DNA from: Craterostigma plantagineum | Taxonomy: Eukaryota > Streptophyta > Magnoliopsida > Lamiales > Linderniaceae | Direction of reading: 5' to 3' | Length of the DNA stretch: 64,000 nt | NCBI GenBank assembly: GCA_027422505.1 | Contig: JAPQWV010000684.1 | Location: 186,001 to 250,000, forward strand | Shown: positions 11,073 through 21,279 of the stretch, piece by piece | How the letters are laid out: each line of letters opens with the position of its first letter | Position numbering within the stretch: the first letter of the stretch is position 1 | The notes under the pieces: model-generated | The model's database searches: none | What the model saw: the letters and a program-made list of their open reading frames with translations, nothing else | What the model was told of the DNA's origin: nothing | Program-made: the position numbers and the translations under genes

Positions 11073-12250
11073 GACAAGACTTGCAGCGTTAACACTTCGA
11101 CCCACAATGATGGAGCAGACTACGAAGGCCCAGGAGAATGATGAGTTATATCTGAATCAAAGAAGCATCAATGGAACAAAGATCAGCAGACTTTACCAAT
11201 GACGGAACCTTATACTATAGAAAACGTCTATATGTTCCTAACGACACCGAACTTCGAAAGACTGTCATGACGGAAGCCCATACCACCGTTTATTCTATCC
11301 ACCCGGGAGCGACGAACATGTAACAGAGACCTATGAAGCCATTATTGGGCCAGGGATGAAAAGAGTCGCAACCTTCGTAAGCCAATGCCTGACATGTCAA
11401 CAAATTAAGGCAGAGCATCAACGACCGGCAGGAACCTTACAATCCTTGCCAGTACCTGAATAGAAGTGGGATCACATTACGATGGACTTCGTTATTTGCT
11501 TGCCTAAGACTGCAAAGGGCCACGACGCTATATGGGTCATTGTTGATCGATTGACCAAGTCTGCCAACTTTCTACCGATCAGCACAACATTTTCCATGGA
11601 ACGATATGCAGAACTATGCATCCAAGAAATAGTACGACTTCACGGAGTTCCAATCTCGATTATTTCCGATCGTGATTCGAGGTTCTTATCCAAGTTCTGG
11701 ATGAGTTTGCAGAAGGACATGGGAACCAAGTTATCATTCAGTACTGCCTACCATCCTCAGACAGACGGACAGTCTGAACGAGCAATCCAAACGTTGGAAG
11801 ACATGCTGCGAGCCTGCGTACTCGACTTTAAATGAAATTGGAGCATACCTTCCTTTCATTGAATTCTCATACAATATAGTTTTCATGCAATGATCGGAAT
11901 AGCTCCATATGAAGCGCTATACGGACGCAAATGCAGATCACCAATCCATTGGAATGAGGTCGGAGAAGGAGCAATACTAGGGCCCGATCTAGTGCAAGAA
12001 GTGACGGAAGCAATATCAAAGGTACGTGAACGGATGAAAACGGCCAAAAGTAGACAGAAAAGCTACGCAGACCAAAAGCGTAGACCACTAGAATTTGAAC
12101 CAGAGGATTATGTATTTCTAAAAGTGTCACCTATGAAAGGCGTTAAGCGGTTTGGGAAGAAAGGCAAAAGCCCGAGGTACATTGGACCGTTCGAGTCCTT
12201 AGGAAAGTTAGCGAAGTCGAATACCAATTGGAAATACCTAATACGCTAGC
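11073..12250 (+). pseudogene. G1 integrase
   Basis: The N-terminal zinc-finger region (about 11270-11420) is scrambled by frame breaks, but parts such as [16 protein letters not shown] remain readable. The catalytic core is open at 11482-11835: Asp in [11 protein letters not shown], Asp in SDRDSRF and Glu in [12 protein letters not shown] form the DDE triad. The C-terminal GPY/F-type block (RYIGPFE, near 12175-12195) follows in another frame. The core inserts element DNA in the nucleus when intact. Confidence 0.85.
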
Positions 12251-12527
12251 TCAAGTGCACGATGTCTTTCACGTATCGACGTTACGAAAATACGTCGCAG
12301 ATCCAAGCCATGTGTTGAACACTGAAAATCTTCATCAACAGCTTAAGCTAGATTTGAGTTACGAGTAAAAGCCAGTGGATATCCTAATGTACGACATGAA
12401 ACGATTACGGAATAAAGAGATTCCATTAGTCAAGGTGTTATGGCAGAATCAGTCCACGGAAGAAGCTACGTGGGAACGAGAAGATGATATGAGAAATCGC
12501 TACCCTGAGCTATTTCTCCCTACCTGA
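12251..12527 (+). pseudogene. G1 integrase C-terminal tail with truncated chromodomain-like block
   Basis: In shifting frames the tail reads VHDVFHVSTLRKYV, then after a stop (TAA at 12366-12368) a block with PLVKVLW, EEATWE and RYPELF. This is the reduced chromodomain typical of Tekay/Del elements and is the main reason for that lineage call. It ends at a TGA around 12525. Confidence 0.7.
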
Positions 12528-12548
12528 TTTCGGGGGCGAAATCCTTTT

Positions 12549-12559
12549 AAGGGGGAGGA
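12549..12559 (+). other. G1 polypurine tract
   Basis: AAGGGGGAGGA lies directly before the TG of the 3' LTR, as expected for the plus-strand primer site. Confidence 0.88.
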
Positions 12560-13763
12560 TGTAATACCCGAGTCCCGTAAGTAAGCCGGCCAAGAAATTT
12601 GCATACACGTTATGTGACTATATGACTGCTATTACATGAATTTTGTGATTATGTGCATACATATTATGTGACTTACATGACTGCATGGAACCTGTTCTAT
12701 GATTTTATGTGTCAACGTGGTTACATATTAGGTACTATTAGGGAAACTAACCAAATAGTAGAATTAATTGAACTTAGCAAGGGTTTTATATATGAGATAG
12801 GAAGGGAGGAATTTCGAAACAAAGGATCTTGAAATTTTTATCACAGAATCTTGGGATCTCGAGATCTTTGGATCTCGAAATTTATGATTCTCAAGAGAAA
12901 GTTGTTTACTTAATTAATACCATCAAGACCATTAAAAGAAGAGAATTTCGAAATCAAATAGCATGTAAATAATAGAATTATGCTCATTATTTGGGGAATT
13001 AAATTAGAATACTAGTTAAAAGATTTAATAGAATAAGGAAGCATAATTAGAATAAAGAAACTTTCGTGATTAAGAATTTGAAAACGTAGTAACGAAGAAA
13101 AGTTATTTTAATATAATAACTTATATAAAGATAAGTATTAGGTGACGTCATTTGTTGAACTTAACACTCAATCCATAGGATAGGGAAAGAATATGTATAT
13201 ACCATAAGGGAGAAACTAATGAAAGCTGAAAAACGAAAAGAAATACATATCACAGGATAAAGTTTCGAAATTAAAGAAAAGAGGAAAACGAAGAGCTCGA
13301 CGGACTTGAGCTAAGGAAAGGGGTATAATCCTTATCATAACAATGTATTTTTTTTATGTATCTTCATGTGTATTAGAGATATTAAACATAAAAGGTTACG
13401 TCTATGCTTAGGGTTTATATAGATTTAATCTGGAAGGGTTTTAAGAATGAATTCTTATAGTTATGTTTTAGGAAGCTTGAATTGTAGTAGGTATCTTTTA
13501 CTAGGTTTTATGTTCTTATTCAAATAGTAGCATGCTCCAAAAAATTATTAAAAGCACGAAAGAATTATGTGCTAGGGTTTCTGAAGGTTATGTGACAATT
13601 ACTGTTCTTGAGAGGATAGGTTTTGATCGAAAGTCGCAAGTGATATGATAGGATTTTTTTAGATTATAAATCTCGAGAACCATTTCGAAATCTTCATAAA
13701 ATATAGGAATGTCGAGATCAAAATTCGAGACTGAATCTCGAAATGAAACTCGAGATCTATCTT

Positions 13764-13955
13764 CAAGCTGAGGCGCTTAGGGTCATGTTGGGAGAGGTCC
13801 TGGGTTCGAATCCCATCCTTGTGACATTTCCCTAAGCCTGCCCACATGGGCCCAGACATGTGCGATTGACCTGGTCGGCCTGCTTAGCAGGTAGTGGGTC
13901 GGCCCCGGGGTTTCACCATCGGCTTTCCCCGGTTATTAAAAAAATAATAATAATA
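13764..13955 (+). mobile_element. tRNA-derived SINE
   Basis: About 190 bp absent from the 5' LTR. It has an RNA polymerase III B box, GGTTCGAATCC (13803-13813), a degenerate A-box region about 30 bp upstream, a GC-rich body and a 3' tail of A-run plus (AAT)n. No clear TSD: about 19 bp of the LTR target differ at the left junction. The tRNA-like head is not a functional tRNA gene. Confidence 0.65.
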
Positions 13956-14271
13956 ATTAGTCTCGAACCTTGTTTATAATTCCAACATACAGCTCGACAT
14001 ATTTGTTTATTATCTCAGTATACATCTCGAAAGCATATCAAGATTTAACTAGCAAAGCAGCTCGAGGTCCATCTTAATTTATGTCGAGATGTATTCTTAC
14101 AGTGAACCTCGAAATCCATGCGTGATATTGACTTCAAAATTCTATATAATATCTCGACATTTTGTGTAAAAGCTCAACAAACATCTCGACATTTGGTGTA
14201 AGAGCTCAACATCCATGAATCTCGATGACTTTAAAGCTCGAGATTTATCAACATGCCGAGATTTATATTAA

Positions 14272-14281
14272 TAGCATTTCA
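14272..14281. repeat. LINE B target-site duplication, left copy
   Basis: TAGCATTTCA, repeated at 50525-50534 directly after the poly(A) of LINE B. Confidence 0.8.
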
Positions 14282-14286
14282 CATAG

Positions 14287-14784
14287 TTGGAAATGTGGAG
14301 GCCGGGTATGTCGCTCGAGCGAAAAGAATTCGTTGAAGTTCCTCTTTGGGTGAAGCTCTGGAATGTCCCTAGTGAATTATGGACTCAGAAAGGCTTGGCA
14401 GTTCTGGCTAGTGGTGTTGGTAGGCCATTATTTGCGGATGGGATCACGGCAAAAGGGGAAAGAATCGATTATGCACGGGTTTGCATCATGAAGACGCTCG
14501 CAACGCCTTTTATTGAGGAGGTTCATATTGAGGTGCCAAAGGAGGATGGTGGCACATCTGGGACTGTACATGTTCGAGTTGATTATGAGTGGCGCCCGGC
14601 GAGGTGCGAATCTTGTGCGACATGGGCCCATGGGGATACACAATGTCCTAAGAGGAAAGCTTCTAGTACACAGCGCGAGCCTCGGCAACTGGCGCGACCT
14701 ACACTGGCCCCAAAACCAGTCTCCAAGCCCGTGGGGAGTCGGGAACATCCACGGCGTAATACGCGGGAGCGGTCACGTGACTGA
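14287..14784 (+). pseudogene. LINE B ORF1, 5'-truncated (DUF4283-like plus zinc knuckle)
   Basis: The frame is open from the truncated 5' end, so the ATG at 14287 is probably internal. WVKLWNVPSELWTQKGLAVLASGVG is typical of the DUF4283 RNA-binding domain of plant LINE ORF1 proteins. CESCATWAHGDTQC at about 14608-14649 fits a CX2CX4HX4C nucleic-acid-binding knuckle. A TGA at 14782-14784 ends the frame. The next 280 bp up to ORF2 hold low-complexity coding remnants in another frame. Confidence 0.75.
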
Positions 14785-15065
14785 GGCAGCCGTACGGAAT
14801 GGCACCAGATTGGTGCCCATGGGAAGGCTAAACTGGTGGAGCCGTCCACTTCGAAGCAGGGCGGGCAACAGATAAATGTGCGCCAAGCTGATGCAAACTC
14901 CTCGAATGACCCACACCTCCCTCGTCTATCTGGGGATGAGGGTCATTCTGATCATAACTCATTCGCCTTGTTACGAGGATTGAATGACGCGGATGCTGAT
15001 CACTTATTGTCTCATTCATCTACTTCGGGCCCTAAAGCAGCTGCAGCCCGCAATGGGGTGAATTA

Positions 15066-16723
15066 ATGTTAGCAGCGGGTGCTTGGAATGTGCGTGGTCT
15101 TAATAAGCAAGACCACAGGAGGACGGTGGGGGAGCTGATTTCACCAGAGGGGCTGCACATGATTGGGCTTCTAGAGACACAGGTGGCGGATCTAATGCGG
15201 GATTTATATCAGGTAGCCTTAGATCAAATTGGCAATGGTTCTTTGATTATGAAGATGGACCGTCGTCGCGTATATGGGTCGGGTGGGACCCGACTTTTAT
15301 GGGTGTGGATATCCTTGGGTTCTCAACCCAAGCTGTTCATTCGAGTGGCGTTGGCAATGACGGGGGATATCATCTTTGTTTCCTTTGCATATGGGAAATC
15401 CAGGAGGGAGGAGAGGCTGCCCCTATGGGAGGAGTTAATTACTATATCATCAGCTCGTGTGGCGGATGCATGGATAGTCATGGGGGACTTCAATGCCATT
15501 TTGCACACGGGGGAGGGGCGTGGTGGTTCGCCCTCTCGACTTGATATGGAGGAATTCCAAGCGTGTTTGGTAGGTGCTGATTTGGTGACAATACCTACGA
15601 TGGGCCAGGTATTCACGTGGTATAATCAGCAGCGGTCTGATGCGGGGATCTGGCGGCGATTGGATCGTATACTAGGAAACCCTCAGTGGTTCACCAGGTT
15701 TACGGATGTCTTCTGTAGGTGCGGCTTACCTGCGACCTCTGACCACTCGCCTGTGCTTTTGGGGGCTAATACGAATCGGCAGTATAAGGCGACTTTTCGA
15801 TTTGATAATTTCCTGACGAAGGACCCGGCTTTCTTGGGCATAGTGCAAAATGTCTGGAATACTTCGTTGCATGGCTTTCCTATGTTTGTTTTGGTTAGGA
15901 AGCTGAAGCTGTTGAAGCAGGCCATGCTTCGGTTGCGACGATCGAAGGGCAATTTGACGGCGAATGTCACGGAGGCGAAACACCTTCTTGATATTGCACA
16001 GGATTTTGCCTATCGTTTCCCTCAGGAGGCCTCTTTCTATGAGCTGGAAAGGCTATGTCGGGCGTTATATGCTAAGGCGGTGGATATTGAGCATTCGATG
16101 TTATCGCAGAGGGCCAAGCTTGCATGGCTGAAGGATGGGGATTAGTGCACATCCTATTTCTTTAGTAGGGTAGCCATGCGGCGAGCTACTAACCGCATTT
16201 GGTCACTTGAGGCTGCAAATGGAGACCTCCTCGAAGAACCGAATCAGGTGGAGGGCGAGCTGATCGGGTTCTATCAGGGCTTATTGGGGCAGTCTGCTCA
16301 CCCAACGCCTATCATTCCTATTGATGTGCAGAGAGCGGTGATGCGTACGCTTTCCCCAGCGAACGCTGCTTCTATGATCACCTTTGTGACGGCCACGGAG
16401 ATTCGTGAAGCGCTTTTCTCTATGCGGGATGAGAAAGCACCTGGGCCTGACGGGTATACGGTCGGTTTCTTTCGAGCTGCGTGGGGCATTGTGGGCGATG
16501 AGATGGTGAAGGCGGTCCTAGATTTCTTCGTTACAGGCAGACTATTGAAGGGACTCAACAGCACCCTCATTACTTTGATTCCGAAGCGAGATACACCTAG
16601 ATGGGCAACGGATTTCAGACCCATTTCCTGTTGCAACGTCCTCTACAAGGTGATCTCTAAGATCTTGGCCAATCGGCTGAAGGGACACCTAGCGTCCTTG
16701 GTCCATGTTTCACAGACGGCTTT
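15066..16723 (+). pseudogene. LINE B ORF2: AP-type endonuclease and start of the reverse transcriptase
   Basis: ATG at 15066 (MLAAGAWNVRGLN) is the natural ORF2 start. Endonuclease motifs are AWNVRG (Asn), GLLETQV (Glu), VMGDFNAIL (Asp/Asn) and ATSDHSPV (Asp-His), the catalytic residues of the APE-like nicking enzyme. A TAG at 16143-16145 replaces the Gln codon of GDQC seen in LINE D (one C-to-T change), after which the frame continues with the RT blocks EKAPGPDGYTVGFF and LNSTLITLIPKRDTPRWATDFRPISCCNVLYK. Coding is cut at 16723 by G2 and resumes at 48375. Confidence 0.85.
16719..16723. repeat. G2 target-site duplication, left copy
   Basis: GCTTT before the TG at 16724; repeated at 48370-48374 after the CA at 48369. 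Removing one copy with the insert restores the LINE B RT reading T-A-F-I-P. Confidence 0.9.
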
Positions 16724-17407
16724 TGTTACCTTCGGGATTATCAGCCAGCGGTAAAATAACCCGCGATTGGAAATGGCCCGCGTAAAGGGAGGCGGGAGAG
16801 AGGGAGCACTAAAGCCCGAGCAACCCTGGCGAAAGCGAGGAGAGTCCCACCGCGTCGGGAGATCCAGGGAGGCCGGAGGAAGTTGATCAGGGTAATCCCG
16901 TCTGAGTCCTGAGAGCGGCAGATAACCCGAACAGCTTGGACCCGAGGGAGTTAGAATCAGATGGCGAGACAAGCCTGAGGTGAAAGACCAGCCCGACCCG
17001 AGAAAGCCAGAATAAGAGAAGGAAGTTGAAGAAAAAGAGCGAGAAAGGAGAACGTGGACTGAGTGGAATGGCCACGATCCCACACGACGCCCGCGGAAAA
17101 CGCGGGTGGGAGGAAGACTAGGTCATGGCAACGAAGTTTAGAGTCAATATAAAAGGTAACGGTGAGGTTATTCCCAGGTATGCACACAAAAACAAAAACC
17201 ATTTTTCACTAAGCCTAGTACCTGTCTTACTCCTTTGAAAGCCAAAAACTAACTTAAGCATCGGAGGGGCGTCGCCGGCAACCACACCGGCCCCTCTAAC
17301 GTGTTTTTCTGGTTTTTCGAGTCGTAGGTTTAAAGCGTTCGTTGACAGTTCGAAGAAGGCGCACAGTTCCGGTGTCAAGCCAAGGTCGTTTTCAGCAGAA
17401 CACATCA
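16724..17407 (+). repeat. G2/E1 complete 5' LTR
   Basis: 684 bp from TGTTACCTTCGGG to AACACATCA. It is the only complete LTR of this family in the window and the reference for the truncated copies at 19965, 29232, 40974 and 47938. Confidence 0.9.
17148..17155 (+). promoter_or_regulatory. Probable TATA box in the G2/E1 LTR
   Basis: TATAAAAG lies in the second half of the LTR, about 250 bp before its end, a fitting place for the LTR promoter. It is conserved in the other LTR copies of this family. Confidence 0.55.
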
Positions 17408-17425
17408 TTGGCGCCGTCTGTGGGG
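17408..17425 (+). other. E1 primer-binding site
   Basis: TTGGCGCCGTCTGTGGGG directly follows the LTR. This PBS type is common in plant Tat/Athila-related elements; I do not assign the tRNA firmly. Confidence 0.8.
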
Positions 17426-17447
17426 ACCGCTATTCCTAGAAAAATTC

Positions 17448-19740
17448 ATGATGGATTCTGCAAACGACCCCCATTCACCACCGACAGAAGAGGTACTCAC
17501 GGCGGAAGAGATTGAGAGAAGGCTGAGAGAATCATTCGATGCGGAATTTGGAAAGTTAAGAGCTGAGGTTGAGATGTTGAGGGCAGAGAAGACCCGAAAA
17601 ACCCGCTGTAATTCACCGCCACGTGACGAAACGGAAGAAGAGGAGGCCGAACGATTGAGAAGGGAAGCAGAGGTTCCACACGCTGAAGGGCAAGATAAAG
17701 AAGCCGAGGAGAGAACGTTGAGGGCAGAGATCGACGCCCTTCGAGCAGAAAAAAGAAAGAGAACGGCAGAACAAATGGCCGAATGGGAGCGTATGAAGGA
17801 CGAAATCCGAACCCTGAAGGAATTAGCCATCCCAAAGCCCCTTCCCGTGCAAAGGGGATCTCCCTTTTCGGATGAAGTTTCTCAGGCCCCTTTGCCGAGT
17901 AACTTCCGTTTTCCCGACATGAGTGGTTTACCACAGCTAGCCCGGGGAGCCCAGCAGTGGTTTACCATGCTACCCGCCGGAGAGATCCGAAACTTCACAG
18001 ACTTTACCCGTTCTTTCCTCCGACAGTTCTCGAGCAGTCGAAGGAGGCCCTGCTCTGCCGTGAACCTGTTAAACATGCGACAAGGCGATCAAGAGAATCT
18101 ACGAGACTATTTGAAAAGGTTTAACAAGGTCATGATGGAAGTACCTTCAGCCACTCCCGATCTGCTGATCGGAGCCTTTCATAACGGGCTGAAAGAGGGA
18201 GATCTCTTCAGGTCGTTAGTGAAGAAGTATCCGACCACCGTTGAAGAGCTGATAGTCCGAGTAGAAAAATATGTGCGGGTGGAAGAGGCGCACGGCTTCA
18301 AAAAGGCAGATAAAAAGAAGGCGATTGGGACGGTGGATATCGCCCGCGAGTTAACTCGCCCACAAAACCTTAAGGAAGATAACCCCAGACGGGAGGTGCC
18401 GAGACATGCCCCCACCAACAATACCCGATGGAAAATAAGCAAAGCAAGGGCGTTGGAGATGTGTGAAGGGCGGTATTTCTTGAAAAGGCCTTTTTCGAGT
18501 AGAGACGGACCGAGGAATCCCGTCTCCGGAGAATATTGCGAATTTCACCGCGAATATGGTCATACCACAGAAGGCTGTCTCCACCTGAACGATGAACTAG
18601 AGAAATTGGTGGAAACCAACCCCGAGGCTCGGGCTGAATTCGTAGAAGGAGAGGGAGGAAGCACATCCCGCAAACATCCCAGAAGAGAATTTAGAAGGGA
18701 GATGGACAGGGTACCACCCTGGGTGAATGCCAGACGCCCTGAGAGATACCAACGGCTCTCAGGACGATATCAACGATCTCCCGAGCGGAGGGAAGCCGAG
18801 CCACGGAAGGAAGCCAAAGTTGATCGAACACGAGGCGACCGCAGGCAGGCCCACGAACGCGATCATACGCCGGAGAAACCTCATGTGCCACCTCGTCGGA
18901 TCAACATGATATCAGGTGGACCTGCGATAGGGGATTCAAATAGGGCCAGGAAAGCTGAGGCAAGGAAGTTGGAGAATTGGGAGATAACTCCGGGGAAAAA
19001 GCGGTCGGGACCAACCATATCGTTTGGGCCGGAGGACTTTTATGGGGGAGACAACACCCATGAAGATGCCCTAGTCATTCGGGCAGAAATAGCCAATCAC
19101 GATGTAGGGAGAGTGTTCGTCGATAATGGGAGCTCGGTGAACATCATATTCAAGGAGACAATGAATCAAATGGAGTTAGGAGAGTATCACATGGATCTGG
19201 TGGAAACAGCTTTGTTCGGATTCACCGGACACGCCATTGAGGCTGTGGGACTCATTCAACTACCGCTGACCCTCGGATCGGGAAAATTGAAGAAAACTAG
19301 GATCACCTCTTTCCTGGTGGTTGATATGACCTCCTCTTACAACGCTATATTAGGCCGATCGGCCTTAAGCTCTTTCGCTGCTGTAGCTTCAGCTTTACAC
19401 CAAAAGATAAAATTCCCGGTTGGAGATCAAGTGGGGGAAGTGCTCGGGGACAGAAAGGTAGCGCGCAAGTGCTATGTGGAAGAGGTGAGGATTGAATTAA
19501 AATCCCTCAAGAGCCGCCGAAACAGTCATCCTCGCAACCATGGAACTTCTTTCGTCATACACGCGGCTCAAGGGTTGACCCCGGAGGAAGAGATCGAAGA
19601 AGTCGTAGTTCGACCCCCGTCGGGCGTGGTCAAAATAGCCCGGGACTTACCTCCCGCGTTAAAAGAGGATCTCGTCATACAGCTGAAAAAGAATCAGGAT
19701 GCGTTCGCATGGAGCGCGAATGAGCTAACAGTTATACCCC
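17448..19740 (+). CDS. E1 gag-protease, C-terminally cut by rearrangement
   Basis: ATG at 17448 is the first after the PBS. Residues about 20-130 are a charged, coiled-coil-like region. The capsid domain follows (QQWFTMLPAGEIRNFTDFTR, VNLLNMRQGDQENLRDYLKRF), then the variant zinc knuckle CEFHREYGHTTEGC (about 18538-18579), a basic linker and the aspartic protease VFVDNGSSVNII (about 19114-19149). An in-frame deletion removes 109 bp of the pre-capsid region and replaces it with 13 bp (17924-17936). The frame continues to 19740, where the sequence breaks just before the RT; the stop at 19764-19766 lies in the junction piece. RT, RNase H and integrase are absent from this copy. Confidence 0.85.
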
Positions 19741-19964
19741 AAGCCACGGAAGGAAGCCAAAGTTGATCGGACACGAGGCGACCGCAGGCAGGCCCACGAA
19801 CGCGATCATACGCCGGAGAAACCTCATGTGCCACCTCGTCGGATCAATGACGTGTCCGGTGAATCCGAACAAAGCTGTTTCCACCATCCATGTGATACTC
19901 TCCTGAATCCGAACAAAGCTGTTTCCATCCATGTGATACTCTCCTAACTTGATCATTGTCTCCT
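19741..19964. other. Complex junction: gag piece (+) joined to duplicated protease piece (-)
   Basis: 19743-19847 repeats the gag segment at about 18801-18905 in plus orientation. At TCAA (19844-19847) it switches to minus-strand protease DNA (19848-19964), which itself has an imperfect tandem duplication of GAATCCGAACAAAGCTG-TTTCC. Nothing here can be translated as a protein. Confidence 0.75.
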
Positions 19965-20637
19965 TGAAAACGACCTTGGCTTGACACCGGAACTGTGCGC
20001 CTTCTTCGAACTGTCAACGAACGCTTTAAACCTGCGACTCGAAAAACCAGAAAAACACGTTAGAGGGGGCCGGTGTGGTTGCCGGCGACGCCCCTCCGAT
20101 GCTTAAGTTAGTTTTTGGCTTTCAAAGGAGTAAGACAGGTACTAGGCTTAGTGAAAAATGGTTTTTGTTTTTGTGTGCATCCCTGGGAATAACCTCACCG
20201 TTACCTTTTATATTGACTCTAAACTTCGTTGCCATGACCTAGTCTTCCTCCCACCCGCGTTTTCCGCGGGCGTCGTGTGGGATCGTGGCCATTCCACTCA
20301 GTCCACGTTCTCCCTTTCTCGCTCTTTTTCTTCAACTTCCTTCTCTTATTCTGGCTTTCTCGGGTCGGGCTGGTCTTTCACCTCAGGCTTGTCTCGCCAT
20401 CTGATTCTAACTCCCTCGGGTCCAAGCTGTTCGGGTTATCTGCCGCTCTCAGGACTCAGACGGGATTACCCTGATCAACTTCCTCGGGCCTCCCTGGATC
20501 TCCCGACGTGGTGGGACTCTCCTCGCTTTCGCCAGGGTTGCTCGGGCTTTAGTGATCCCTCTCTCCCGCCTCCCTTTACGCGGGCCATTTCCAATCGCGG
20601 GTTATTTTACCGCTGGCTGATAATCCCGAAGGTAACA
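19965..20637 (-). repeat. E2 3' LTR (minus orientation)
   Basis: 673 bp matching the E1 LTR in reverse complement. The terminal 11 bp of the LTR end are missing at 19965, where it is fused to protease sequence through TTCA/TGAA microhomology. The other end (GGTAACA at 20637) is complete. Confidence 0.85.
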
Positions 20638-20639
20638 AT

Positions 20640-20653
20640 AGTCCCCCTAAAAT
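20640..20653 (-). other. E2 polypurine tract
   Basis: On the minus strand, TTTTAGGGGGACTAT ends beside the TG of the LTR, as expected for the 3' PPT. The same tract occurs at 29907-29920. Confidence 0.7.
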
Positions 20654-21081
20654 AGTCCAAAGCGAGTGTAGTGAGTTTTGGGCGTGCGCTAGCGGTAGAA
20701 TAACTCGCTTGTTTGAAGATCTTTTTCCTGATGGTCTTTCCGAGGTCTCGACCTCTTCTTCCTTTGCCGCTCTCAAGCATTGCTCGCCCCTTTCCATCGT
20801 TGCTTTCCTTCTCGGGCGGCTACGTCATTGTTTCCGAAGGCGGGAAAATTGCCGCCTTAATGAAGTCCCGTCCCATCAGTCAGTCCACGTGTCGTTCATC
20901 GCCGCTTTGCCTTCTCCCCTTTCGTTTATTTTCTTCTCTATCTAGGGTTTTTTATTCTTATTCTCCCCTTTTCTCGTTTTCTCTCTAATTCTCTGCTAAA
21001 ACTTCGCTGCGTGACCCTCGTTCTTCAAATCGGCGCATTCGTCCTTCCCTGCTACGATCATCTCCGTCATCCTTATCTCTG

Positions 21082-21260
21082 GTAAGTTGCTTCGCCCTCT
21101 CTCTCTCTTATTTCTTATCTCTGTCACCCTTGATTTCATCTTTTTCGCCCTGGGTTTCCACCATCATCGCCATAGACATCCCTAATTTTCTCTGTCCTTC
21201 TACGTTCGTCTCTTTGCTCCTTTTCATTTGCGTCTGCGTTTATCTGATTAATCTTTTTAG
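21082..21260 (+). other. Probable 5'-UTR intron of the E2 antisense gene 1
   Basis: GTAAGT donor at 21082 and a pyrimidine-rich stretch with TTTTTAG acceptor ending at 21260, 20 bp before the ATG at 21280. The E3 copy has the same donor at 30349 and an acceptor at 30526-30527. Confidence 0.5.
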
Positions 21261-21279
21261 GATATCATGCTTCTTAATC

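Larger units (their letters stand above)
12560..14281 (+). repeat. G1 3' LTR, first piece
   Basis: Homologous to the first part of the 5' LTR, without the insert at 5185. Carries a SINE at 13764-13955 and stops at the LINE B insertion. Roughly eight differences are visible in the first 100 bases against the 5' LTR. Confidence 0.88.

Noticed and set aside
13790..13830. A tRNA gene
   Set aside because: The B box is good, but the acceptor and anticodon arms do not fold, and an (AAT)n-type tail follows: it is a SINE head.
19848..19964. Separate insertion with its own TSD between E1 and E2
   Set aside because: It is protease sequence of the same family in reverse orientation with a local duplication; no flanking duplication of a target.
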